A stretch of DNA of 64,000 bases, from contig CAUVEB010000001.1 of assembly GCA_963550915.1 (NCBI GenBank), positions 1 through 64,000 on the forward strand. Reading direction: 5' to 3'. Numbering within the stretch: position 1 is the stretch's first letter; the number at the start of each line of letters is the position of its first letter. The notes under the pieces are model-generated. The model ran no database searches, was not told where the DNA came from, and saw only the letters and a program-made list of their open reading frames with translations. Shown here in pieces: positions 8,359-15,555 of the stretch. The stretch is from Caviibacter sp963550915. Lineage in GTDB: Bacteria; Fusobacteriota; Fusobacteriia; Fusobacteriales; Leptotrichiaceae. A program made the translations under genes and the position numbers.

Positions 8359-8859
8359 TTGAAAAAAATACTAGTAATTTTTATAATTACAATTTCATCA
8401 ATTTTTTCGTTTTCAGCAAAACCAATGGAAAAGAAAAAATTAGGTGGAGAAGTAAAGTTAATGTTACATGCAGGATATGATCCTTTAGTATTAAAAAAGA
8501 CAGATATAGCATTATCACTTTCAGCATATAAAAAATATGATGTAAAAAGTATAGATGCACTTATTAACGTAGGTGGAGGAATAGATTTTTTAAACTATTT
8601 TGATGGTGATTTCTATGACGCAGGGATTTTAGGATATTTTGCAGCAGAAGTAGGAGGATATTTAAATCCTAATACAAGATTGTTTTCAGGAACAAAATTA
8701 GGGATAGGTCTTTTAACAGGAGGAGATATTGTTTATCAACCATTTCCTAAAGCAGGACTTGTGGTAGGTATGACATATAAAGAGAATTTTACAGTTGAAC
8801 TTGAATTTTCTTTACCTTCTACATTTACAATAGGATTTGGATCAAGATTTGGATTTTAG
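8359..8859 (+). CDS. Array 1 paralogue 5, predicted small outer-membrane beta-barrel (TTG start)
   Basis: The start is the TTG at 8359. The sister genes have ATG at the equivalent place, and the GGAG at 8345 is 10 bases away, whereas the in-frame GTG at 8350 would touch it. The 166-residue product has the same signal peptide and KPMEKKKLGGEVKLML start as paralogue 4. The middle is the most divergent in the array (GYFAAEVGGYLNPNTRLFSG), a mosaic pattern suggesting recombination or drift. It ends GFGSRFGF. Confidence 0.85.
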   Translation: MKKILVIFIITISSIFSFSAKPMEKKKLGGEVKLMLHAGYDPLVLKKTDIALSLSAYKKYDVKSIDALINVGGGIDFLNYFDGDFYDAGILGYFAAEVGGYLNPNTRLFSGTKLGIGLLTGGDIVYQPFPKAGLVVGMTYKENFTVELEFSLPSTFTIGFGSRFGF

Positions 8860-8981
8860 ATAATAAATTAGGAGTGTGATTATTTATGAAAAAAGTACTA
8901 GTTATTTTTCTTATTACAATTTCATCTTTTTTATCATTTTCAGCAAAACCAATGCAAAATAAAAAAGATGTTGAGCTAAAA
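8842..8981 (+). repeat. Direct repeat copy A (140 bp, junction of array genes 5/6)
   Basis: The segment runs from the last codons of paralogue 5 through the spacer into the first ~32 codons of paralogue 6. It matches 9363-9502 almost base for base; I see about two mismatches, near base 8924-8928. The offset is 521 bp, one gene unit. Confidence 0.9.
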
Positions 8982-9380
8982 ACACTATTAAACGTAGGAT
9001 ATGATCATGTTATACCTGGACACATTAACTTATCATTAGAAGTAGATGCGTATAAAAAGTTTGAAGTAAAGAAAATAAATACAATATTTAATGTAGGTGG
9101 AGGTCTAGATTTTTCTAACTATTTTGTTGCAGATAAATATTATGGACTTGTTAGACCATATTTTTCAACAGAAATAGGAGGATATGTAAGCAAAGATGTA
9201 AGAATGTATACAGATATAAAATTAGGTGTTGGTATTTTATTTGGAGATAAAGGTCTTGGAGCACACCCTAAAGCAGGTCTTTCTCTAGGACTTACATATA
9301 AAGAAAATTTTACAATTGAAGTCGCAGGGAATTTTCCGGCAACAGTTTCAATAGGATTTGGTTCAAGATTTGGATTTTAG
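8886..9380 (+). CDS. Array 1 paralogue 6, predicted small outer-membrane beta-barrel
   Basis: The 164-residue product has signal peptide MKKVLVIFLITISSFLSFSA and mature start KPMQNKKDVELKTLL. Family blocks present are FEVKKINTIFNVGGGLDFS, RPYFSTEIGGYVSKDVRMYTD, HPKAGLSLGLTYKENFTIEV, and the C-terminus GFGSRFGF. It is the closest relative of paralogue 7. The two share an almost identical 140-bp segment covering spacer, ribosome site and signal peptide. Confidence 0.88.
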   Translation: MKKVLVIFLITISSFLSFSAKPMQNKKDVELKTLLNVGYDHVIPGHINLSLEVDAYKKFEVKKINTIFNVGGGLDFSNYFVADKYYGLVRPYFSTEIGGYVSKDVRMYTDIKLGVGILFGDKGLGAHPKAGLSLGLTYKENFTIEVAGNFPATVSIGFGSRFGF

Positions 9381-9502
9381 ATAATAAATTAGGAGTGTGA
9401 TTATTTATGAAAAAAGTACTAGTTATTTTTCTTATTACAATTTCATCAGTTTTATCATTTTCAGCAAAACCAATGCAAAATAAAAAAGATGTTGAGCTAA
9501 AA
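9363..9502 (+). repeat. Direct repeat copy B (140 bp, junction of array genes 6/7)
   Basis: Second copy of the segment at 8842-8981, in the same orientation. Unequal crossing-over between the copies would delete or duplicate exactly one gene while keeping the reading frame. Confidence 0.9.
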
Positions 9503-9901
9503 GCTATGTTACATGCAGGATATGATCCTATTATACCTGAGCACATTAACGTATTATTAGAAGTAGGAGCATATAAGAAATTTGAAATAAATAAAACAAA
9601 AGCTATAATCAATGTTGGAGGTGGTGTAGATTTATCAAACTATTTTGACGGAGATACATATAATGGATTTTTTAGACCATATTTTTCAACAGAAATAGGT
9701 GGATATTTAAGTAAGGATGTAAGAATGTTTACAGATATAAAATTAGGTTTAGGTGTTTTCTTTGGTAATAAAGGGACTTATCCACAACCTAAAGCAGGGC
9801 TTTCATTAGGACTTACATATAAAGAACACTTTACAATTGAAGTAGCAGGTAACTTCCCAGGAACATTTTCAATAGGACTTGGATCAAGATTTGGATTTTA
9901 A
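9407..9901 (+). CDS. Array 1 paralogue 7, predicted small outer-membrane beta-barrel
   Basis: The 164-residue product has the same signal peptide and mature start (KPMQNKKDVELKAML) as paralogue 6. It diverges at FEINKTKAIINVGGGVDLSNYF, keeps RPYFSTEIGGYLSKDVRMFTD and QPKAGLSLGLTYKEHFTIEVAG, and ends GLGSRFGF. It is the last gene of the array and is followed six bases later by the third copy of the repeated terminator. Confidence 0.88.
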   Translation: MKKVLVIFLITISSVLSFSAKPMQNKKDVELKAMLHAGYDPIIPEHINVLLEVGAYKKFEINKTKAIINVGGGVDLSNYFDGDTYNGFFRPYFSTEIGGYLSKDVRMFTDIKLGLGVFFGNKGTYPQPKAGLSLGLTYKEHFTIEVAGNFPGTFSIGLGSRFGF

Positions 9902-9907
9902 TATATG

Positions 9908-9940
9908 TACCAAAGATGTATAATCTTTGGTATTTTTATA
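9908..9940 (+). terminator. Rho-independent terminator closing array 1
   Basis: TACCAAAGAT (9908-9917) pairs with ATCTTTGGTA (9923-9932), followed by TTTTTATATTT. Confidence 0.88.
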
Positions 9941-9969
9941 TTTACATAAATTTCAAAACATTGTATAAT
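9941..9969 (+). promoter_or_regulatory. Promoter of rnpB
   Basis: TTTACA (9941-9946), a 17-base spacer and TATAAT (9964-9969). The predicted transcription start falls within a few bases of the first P1 base at 9977. Confidence 0.85.
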
Positions 9970-9976
9970 TAACCTA

Positions 9977-10316
9977 CCTTTGGTACTTGAGTTAATCGCA
10001 GGATAATATATCGTGAGGAAAGTCCGAACTTCATAGGGCGAGAAGGCAGTTAACGACTGCTAAAAGTAATTTTAAGGAAAGTGCCACAGAAAATAAACCG
10101 CAATGTATATTGTAAGGGTGAAACGGTGAGGTAAGAGCTTACCATTAGATTAGGAGACTAATTTAGATAGGCAAACCCCTTCTGAAGCAAGAATGGATTA
10201 AAGGCTAAAATAGTTGCCCGCTATGGTCTTTGGGTTATTCGCTTGATTTCATATGCAAATATGAAACTAGAAAAATGATTAACAAACACAGAATTCGGCT
10301 TATTAAGTGCCAAAGG
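9977..10316 (+). ncRNA. rnpB: RNase P RNA
   Basis: This is the catalytic RNA that trims 5' leaders from tRNA precursors. The universal P4 5' strand GAGGAAAGTCC lies at 10015-10025. GTGCCACAGAAA lies at 10081, GGGTGAAACGGTGAGGT near 10116-10132, and the 3' P4 partner CACAGAATTCGGCTT near 10287. The ends form a 12-bp P1 helix, CCTTTGGTACTT (9977-9988) with AAGTGCCAAAGG (10305-10316), with one G-U pair. Length is about 340 nt. No terminator follows; hemW begins six bases after P1. Confidence 0.95.
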
Positions 10317-10322
10317 AGTATT
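10312..10322 (+). promoter_or_regulatory. hemW ribosome-binding site embedded in RNase P RNA P1 helix
   Basis: AAAGGAG (10312-10318) is the only Shine-Dalgarno before the hemW ATG at 10323. Its first five bases are the 3' arm of P1 of rnpB, paired with 9977-9981 in folded RNase P RNA. Confidence 0.75.
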
Positions 10323-11405
10323 ATGGTTGATAGTATATATATACATATTCCATTTTGTAATAGAAAATGTAGTTATTGTGATTTCTATATCTTAACAAAT
10401 ATGCCAAACATGTATGAAAAATATGTTGAGTATTTAATAAAAGAGATAAGGATGTATCCAAAAATAAAGTATGATACAATATATTTTGGAGGAGGTACAC
10501 CTTCAGTATTAAATGTAGAACAAATAAAGAAAATATTAGATGAGTTAGATTACGATGAAAATACAGAAATAACATTAGAACTTAACCCCACTAATATGAC
10601 GTATGAAAAATTAAAAGAATTAAGAAAACTTGGAGTTAATAGACTTAGTATAGGAGTACAAAGTTTTAATGATGAAATATTAAAACTTATGAATAGAGAA
10701 CATAATGTAGATGATAGTATAAAAACATATAATGATGCTAGAAAAGCTGGATTTTCAAATATTTCTCTTGATTTAATATTTGCTATACCAAGTCAAACAA
10801 TTAAGGATCTTGATTATGACATAGAAAATATAGGAAAATTAAATCCTGAACATATTTCAATATATTCTCTTATATGGGAAGAAGGCTCAAGATTTTCTAA
10901 GTTGTTAAGAGAGAAAAAAATAGAAAAATTAGATGAAGATACAGAAGCAAATATGTTTGTTACTGTAATGGATAAGCTTATAAAATTAGGGTATGAACAT
11001 TATGAAATATCAAGTTTTTGTAAAAATAAAAAATATGGTAGACATAATATGAAATACTGGGATAATAGTGAATTTATAGGTGTTGGTATCAGTGCTTCAA
11101 GCTTTTACAACAATAAAAGGTTTGAGAAAATAAGAAAATTAAATGAATATTATAAAAAAATTGATAATAATGAAATACCAATAAATGAAAAAACAATTGA
11201 AAAAGTAACAAAAAAAGATTTAAGAGAATTAGAGTACATACTAGGACTTAGAAGATTAAATATAGGAATAAATTATTATGAAGATAATAAAGAAAAAATT
11301 GATAAACTAATATCTAAGGGATTAATTACTAAAAAAAATAATAGAATATACCTTACAAAAGAAGGAATATTACTAGGCGATAACGTAATATTAGAATTAA
11401 TATAA
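10323..11405 (+). CDS. hemW: Radical SAM heme chaperone HemW-like protein
   Basis: The ATG at 10323 gives MVDSIYIHIPFCNRKCSYCDFY, the exact HemW start with the [4Fe-4S] CX3CX2C motif. A frame opening at 10230 lies inside rnpB and is not used. The 360-residue product also has TIYFGGGTPSVL, ITLELNP, NRLSIGVQSFN and SLDLIFAIPSQT, all typical of the HemN/HemW family. The extra N-terminal features of true HemN oxidase are absent, so a heme-insertion chaperone is more likely than coproporphyrinogen oxidase. Transcription appears to come through rnpB. Confidence 0.9.
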   Translation: MVDSIYIHIPFCNRKCSYCDFYILTNMPNMYEKYVEYLIKEIRMYPKIKYDTIYFGGGTPSVLNVEQIKKILDELDYDENTEITLELNPTNMTYEKLKELRKLGVNRLSIGVQSFNDEILKLMNREHNVDDSIKTYNDARKAGFSNISLDLIFAIPSQTIKDLDYDIENIGKLNPEHISIYSLIWEEGSRFSKLLREKKIEKLDEDTEANMFVTVMDKLIKLGYEHYEISSFCKNKKYGRHNMKYWDNSEFIGVGISASSFYNNKRFEKIRKLNEYYKKIDNNEIPINEKTIEKVTKKDLRELEYILGLRRLNIGINYYEDNKEKIDKLISKGLITKKNNRIYLTKEGILLGDNVILELI

Positions 11406-11434
11406 ATAAATTTTCAAATAAAAATAAAAGAATA

Positions 11435-11463
11435 TTGATTTTTTTATATAAAAGTGTTAATAT
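11435..11463 (+). promoter_or_regulatory. Promoter of rpsT
   Basis: TTGATT (11435-11440), a 17-base spacer and TAATAT (11458-11463), with a TGT extended -10. It lies 36 bases before the rpsT ATG. Confidence 0.65.
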
Positions 11464-11498
11464 ATTTAGGTAACAATTCACAAAATGAAGGAGGAGTA

Positions 11499-11765
11499 AT
11501 GGCACACACTAAATCATCTAAAAAAAGAGTTGTTTTAGGAGAAAGAAACAGACTTAGAAATCAAGCAATAAAGAGCAGAGTAAAAACTTTCGTTAAAAAA
11601 GTACTTGTAGCTGTTGAAAGTAATAATGTCGACGAAGCTAAGGCAGCACTATCTGTATCTTTTAAAGAATTAGATAAAGCAGTAACAAAAGGTGTATTAA
11701 AGAAAAATACAGCTTCAAGAACTAAGTCAAGATTATCTCTTAAAGTTCATAAATTAGTAAAATAG
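11499..11765 (+). CDS. rpsT: 30S ribosomal protein S20
   Basis: The start is the ATG at 11499 preceded by AAGGAGGAG. The upstream in-frame codons back to 11454 overlap the promoter and are rejected. The product is 88 residues, the normal S20 length: MAHTKSSKKRVVLGERNRLRNQAIKSRVKT, then a helical middle and KKNTASRTKSRL near the end. S20 binds 16S rRNA early in 30S assembly. It is monocistronic, with its own promoter and terminator. Confidence 0.96.
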   Translation: MAHTKSSKKRVVLGERNRLRNQAIKSRVKTFVKKVLVAVESNNVDEAKAALSVSFKELDKAVTKGVLKKNTASRTKSRLSLKVHKLVK

Positions 11766-11787
11766 TAAATTTTTATAAAAATTTAGT

Positions 11788-11818
11788 AAAGGGATTGTTA
11801 AAAATACAAGCCCTTTTT
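11788..11818 (+). terminator. Rho-independent terminator of rpsT
   Basis: AAAGGG-A-TTGT (11788 on) pairs with ACAA-G-CCCTTT (to 11816), with one internal mismatch, then TTT. Confidence 0.8.
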
Positions 11819-11821
11819 TAT

Positions 11822-11849
11822 TTGTTTTTCAAAACATATATGGTAAACT
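11822..11849 (+). promoter_or_regulatory. Possible promoter of the DUF1576 gene
   Basis: TTGTTT (11822-11827) and TAAACT (11844-11849) with TGG before the -10; the spacer is 16 bases. The box resembles those at 7784 and 32563. Confidence 0.45.
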
Positions 11850-11880
11850 TAAATAAGATTAATTTTAAGGAGTGGTCCTT

Positions 11881-13122
11881 TTGAAAGAACAAAATAGAGA
11901 ATATCTTGTAATACTTATACTTCCTATACTTATGATATTATTTTCATTTATGCTAAACACCCCTTATGAAATATTAAAAGGTGAAATAGATATTATTAAT
12001 GCAAATAATATTTTAATATCCGATTATTTTGTTATTGCAAATAAAGGAGCAACTTTTTTTAATGCAGGAATAATAGCGATAATAAATGTGTATATAATTT
12101 ATAAGTTAAAATTAAGATTAAACGGACTTCTTATAATGTCAGTGTTTATAGTTTTATCATTTGGTTTTATGGGTAAAAATATATATAATATTATCCCTTT
12201 TTATATAGGTTCATATATTTATAGCAGAGTTTTAAAAAAAAGATTTAAAACTGTTATTGCAATTGCTATGATGTCGACAACTCTTACACCAATTGTTAGT
12301 GCATTACATGGATATGGATTTTTAATAGGTATATTAGTTGGATTTGTTATGCCAATAATAAGTAAACAAACTTTACATTATCATAATGGATATAATTTAT
12401 ATAATACAGGACTTGCAGGAGGACTTTTAGGTATTATTATCTATTCTTTATTAAGTGTTTATGGTATAAAATTTGATTTAAATAGTAAATATTATGAAAT
12501 ATATGATAATAGGATATTTTATTTTTTCATTCTATATTTTACTATTTTACTTATAATAGGAGTTTTAAATTCAAAAGACTTTATAATTAACACTCAATCG
12601 ATATATAAGCATAGTGGAAGACTTGTAACAGATTTTGTACAAAAAGAAGGCTTTTATACTGTTGTATTCAATATGGGAGCCTTAGGTATCACATTAATGT
12701 TAATAACTAAAGTGTATATGCTATTAAACGGACCTGTAATATGTTCTATGCTTACAATAGTTGCTTTTGGTGGATTTGGTAAGCATTTAAAAAATACTTT
12801 ACCACTAATGATAGGAGTTATGCTAGCAGAATATTTATTTAAAATAAGAATAGAATCAACAGTTTTTGTTATGACCATGTTTTTTTCTACAACTCTTGCT
12901 CCAATATCAGGGAAATTTGGTATTATAGCAGGTATATTTGCAGGTATACTACATTATGCATTAGCAATACAAATAGGTATAGTACATGGCGGAATAAATT
13001 TATATAATAACGGACTTGCAGCAGGAATGTTAGCATCAGTCTATGTACCAATAATAGAAGAAATAAAAGGTGGTGTTTTTGGTGGTAGAACAAAAGAAAA
13101 AAATAATAAAAATGACAGATGA
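11881..13122 (+). CDS. DUF1576 family multi-pass membrane protein
   Basis: The start is the TTG at 11881, eight bases after AAGGAG; the GTG at 11872 sits inside that site. The 413-residue protein is strongly hydrophobic with about 10-12 membrane segments. It contains DYFVIANKGATFFNAGI near the N-terminus. A visible internal duplication is seen in GYNLYNTGLAGGLLG (about residue 175) versus GGINLYNNGLAAGMLA (about residue 375), and STTLTPIVSALHGYG versus STTLAPISGKFGI. These match my recollection of DUF1576, whose function is unknown. An inverted-repeat transporter architecture is my inference. Confidence 0.85.
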   Translation: MKEQNREYLVILILPILMILFSFMLNTPYEILKGEIDIINANNILISDYFVIANKGATFFNAGIIAIINVYIIYKLKLRLNGLLIMSVFIVLSFGFMGKNIYNIIPFYIGSYIYSRVLKKRFKTVIAIAMMSTTLTPIVSALHGYGFLIGILVGFVMPIISKQTLHYHNGYNLYNTGLAGGLLGIIIYSLLSVYGIKFDLNSKYYEIYDNRIFYFFILYFTILLIIGVLNSKDFIINTQSIYKHSGRLVTDFVQKEGFYTVVFNMGALGITLMLITKVYMLLNGPVICSMLTIVAFGGFGKHLKNTLPLMIGVMLAEYLFKIRIESTVFVMTMFFSTTLAPISGKFGIIAGIFAGILHYALAIQIGIVHGGINLYNNGLAAGMLASVYVPIIEEIKGGVFGGRTKEKNNKNDR

Positions 13123-13417
13123 AGTCTTAAAGTTCTTATTTCAAAAAAAAGCAAAAGACATTAATATATCTCTTAGTGAAAAAGATGATAAATATGAGCT
13201 GATAGCTAATTCAAAAACAAATATAAGTGATAAAGAAATGGAATATATAATATCTAATTTTGCAAGACATAAAGACTTAGAGTATGATTTTTACTGGGAG
13301 CTTATGGGAGAAAATTCAGAAGAAGATGAACTTGAGCTTTTATTTATACTAGCAGATGATGTTAGAATTTATTATGAAAATGACATATTTACTATGATAA
13401 TAGAATTAAAAAAATAA
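13112..13417 (+). CDS. Small acidic protein, unknown
   Basis: The ATG at 13112 overlaps the end of the DUF1576 gene by 11 bases and gives MTDEVLKFLFQKKAKDINIS. The upstream in-frame GTG at 13070 lies deeper inside that gene and is less likely. The 101-residue product is acidic, with no signal peptide or membrane segment. It looks like an alpha/beta fold with the acidic stretch ENSEEDELELLFILADD. The overlap suggests translational coupling with the membrane protein. No family is recognised. Confidence 0.72.
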   Translation: MTDEVLKFLFQKKAKDINISLSEKDDKYELIANSKTNISDKEMEYIISNFARHKDLEYDFYWELMGENSEEDELELLFILADDVRIYYENDIFTMIIELKK

Positions 13418-13439
13418 AATGCACCTATTAGGTGCATTT
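13417..13439. terminator. Bidirectional terminator between convergent genes
   Basis: AAATGCACCT (13417-13426) pairs with AGGTGCATTT (13430-13439). Flanking A-runs and T-runs allow termination in both directions, ending the 13112 gene and the S9 peptidase gene. Confidence 0.82.
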
Positions 13440-13440
13440 A

Positions 13441-15402
13441 TTAATTTAGATATTCTTCCATCCAGTTTGTTATATTTTCAAGTCTTGAAATTCTAGCAAG
13501 GGGTTTACCACTACGTGATAATTCATGATTTTCATTTTTGTAAACTACCATTTTTGATGGTATATTCATATCTTTTAATGCGGTAAGTAGTTGATATCCT
13601 TGATCAACTGGACATCTATAATCACTGTCTGCGTGGATTATAAGGGTTGGAGTAGTACAATTTTTAATATATTTTAATGGAGAAAATTCCCAAAGTGTTT
13701 TGAAGAAATCTTCTTTTTCAAATTTTGTATTGTTTTGATCATCAGAGAAATAGTACCCTATATCACTTACTCCATACATTGAAATCCAGTTAGATATTGA
13801 ACGTTGAGTTGCAGCACATTTAAATTTATTTGTGTGAGTTATTATCCAGTTTGTCATAAATCCACCATATGATCCACCTGTAACTCCTAATCTATTCTCA
13901 GCGATATTTGGATATTTTTTAAGCACAACATCAACAAAATTCATTAAATCAGTATAGTCTATACTACCATATTTACCACGTATATCACTGTATTTATCTC
14001 CACGTCCATCTGAACCATGAGGATTTGTAAACATTACAACATAACCAAGATTAGCCCACACTTGCATTTCATGATAATATATTGAACCATAAACTGTTTT
14101 AGGACCACCATGTACATCAAGTATTGCCTTATATTTCTTATTCTTATCAAAATTTTCAGGTAAAATAACATAACCAACTATGTCAGCTCCATTGGAATTG
14201 AACACTATTCTATTTGGAGTTCCAGTATACATATCTTTAAATATATCATCATTAAAACTAGTTATTTTCTCATTTTCTTTATATATTTCAGCAAGCATAT
14301 TATCTCTAAATTCTAGGGTATATAAGCTATCATTTACTGTAACAAATCCGTCAACACTTCCATTATTGTCTACTATAGTAGATAAATTGTTGTCATATTT
14401 CATAAGTACAGCCTTATTTTCAACGGTTGCAATAAAAGTTAGGATATTTGTATCATACTCAATATCATAAAATTTATTAAATCCCATTCTAGCATCTGAA
14501 CCTACTGAATTTCCAAAACACACTTCATCATGGAATATAATTGAAAGGTCGTTACTTTTACGATTTATCCAGTATGGTTTTACATCTTGGTTTATACCGT
14601 ATTTTTTCATATCTGTTGCAAGAGTAAAAATATTATCTTTTGTATATGAAACTACTGAAAAGCTATAATCTTTTTCAGGATAAACTTCTTTAGTTTTACC
14701 ACTATTTATATCGTATTCATATATACCGTTGTATAATGAAAGCTTATTTTCAAATCTTGTGGCAATATATACTATCTTTTTTTCAATAAAATCTAAATCA
14801 AATGAGCTTACACTCATGTATTTATCATCTAATATATCTTTTATTTCGTTTGTCTTAGAATTAAATATGAATAAATGTTGTCTTTCATCATTTGTATATG
14901 TTCCACCATTTTCCCAAAAAGGAATTTCTTTAATTTCAACTCTAAAACTATAATCTTTTTCATTTTTTAATATTTCTTCTCTTTTTTCTTTAGTCATAGA
15001 ATGTAAATTTTCATAATTTACATTTATAGTTGCAAGAACTAGAAATTTGTCTTCATCAATTTTTTTGATATCTGCTACTGCTAGTGGTATTTTAAAAATC
15101 TTTTTAGCCTCACCTTCACCAAGTGTCAACTTAAAAAATGTTGAAGTGTGTATATCGTCGTCTTTTTCGTTTCTTTTTAAAATTATACTATTATCATCAT
15201 ACCAATCTGAAAAAGTAGAATTATCATTTTCTATAAGGCAAATGTTTTTGTTATCTTTATATAAATAAAGACTGCTATTATACTTATTTTCTTTAACGTT
15301 TGCTTTTCTTACTGTATATGTAAACATATTCTTAGATTTATTAGGATTTAAATTAGATAAATATTTAAATTCATTCATAAGATTTATATTGATTTTTTCC
15401 AT
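13441..15402 (-). CDS. S9 family prolyl oligopeptidase / acylaminoacyl-peptidase
   Basis: The 653-residue product has an N-terminal beta-propeller-like region (residues 1-390) and a C-terminal alpha/beta-hydrolase domain. The nucleophile is in GVTGGSYGGFMTNW, the Asp in HADSDYRCPVDQG and the His in YKNENHELSRSGK. The oxyanion segment is DVHGGPKTVYG. There is no signal peptide, so it is probably a cytoplasmic peptidase that removes residues or acylated residues from oligopeptides. AAAGGAG precedes the ATG at 15402 by 11 bases. It is monocistronic and divergent from tex. Confidence 0.92.
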   Translation of the reverse strand: MEKININLMNEFKYLSNLNPNKSKNMFTYTVRKANVKENKYNSSLYLYKDNKNICLIENDNSTFSDWYDDNSIILKRNEKDDDIHTSTFFKLTLGEGEAKKIFKIPLAVADIKKIDEDKFLVLATINVNYENLHSMTKEKREEILKNEKDYSFRVEIKEIPFWENGGTYTNDERQHLFIFNSKTNEIKDILDDKYMSVSSFDLDFIEKKIVYIATRFENKLSLYNGIYEYDINSGKTKEVYPEKDYSFSVVSYTKDNIFTLATDMKKYGINQDVKPYWINRKSNDLSIIFHDEVCFGNSVGSDARMGFNKFYDIEYDTNILTFIATVENKAVLMKYDNNLSTIVDNNGSVDGFVTVNDSLYTLEFRDNMLAEIYKENEKITSFNDDIFKDMYTGTPNRIVFNSNGADIVGYVILPENFDKNKKYKAILDVHGGPKTVYGSIYYHEMQVWANLGYVVMFTNPHGSDGRGDKYSDIRGKYGSIDYTDLMNFVDVVLKKYPNIAENRLGVTGGSYGGFMTNWIITHTNKFKCAATQRSISNWISMYGVSDIGYYFSDDQNNTKFEKEDFFKTLWEFSPLKYIKNCTTPTLIIHADSDYRCPVDQGYQLLTALKDMNIPSKMVVYKNENHELSRSGKPLARISRLENITNWMEEYLN

Positions 15403-15430
15403 AAAATTATCATCTCCTTTTTTACATTTA

Positions 15431-15459
15431 ATAGTACTATAATTTAGCTATTAATTCAA
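15431..15459 (-). promoter_or_regulatory. Promoter of the S9 peptidase gene
   Basis: On the minus strand TTGAAT (15459-15454), a 17-base spacer and TACTAT (15436-15431). Confidence 0.55.
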
Positions 15460-15491
15460 ATAAAAATAATAAAAAAATACTGTTTGTAAGT

Positions 15492-15521
15492 TTGAATTTT
15501 ACAGTCATTTTGTGCTATAAT
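15492..15521 (+). promoter_or_regulatory. Promoter of tex (extended -10)
   Basis: TGCTATAAT (15513-15521 region; TATAAT at 15516-15521) is an extended -10. TTGAAT (15492-15497) lies 18 bases upstream. Confidence 0.7.
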
Positions 15522-15555
15522 ATCCTAGACAAGTTATATATTTAAGGAGTAGATT

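Larger units (their letters stand above)
6069..9901 (+). repeat. Tandem array 1: seven paralogous small secreted beta-barrel-like genes
   Basis: Seven consecutive genes of about 490-550 bp encode members of one family. Each has a signal peptide ending in SFS or SFSA, a block resembling YKKFEVKKINTIFNVGGG, a block resembling RPYFSTEIGGY, and a C-terminus GF/GS-RFGF. The array is divided by terminators at 6568 and 7720 and closed by one at 9908, giving transcription units of 1, 2 and 4 genes. Spacers within units are 26 bases and nearly identical in sequence. Confidence 0.9.

Noticed and set aside
6069..9901. CRISPR array or transposon as explanation for the repeats
   Set aside because: The repeat unit is about 500 bp, fully coding, with no regular short repeats, terminal inverted repeats or transposase.
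10230..10322. Upstream extension of the hemW frame by 31 residues
   Set aside because: This part lies within the conserved 3' region of RNase P RNA and has no ribosome site; the conserved HemW start IYIHIPFC follows the ATG at 10323.
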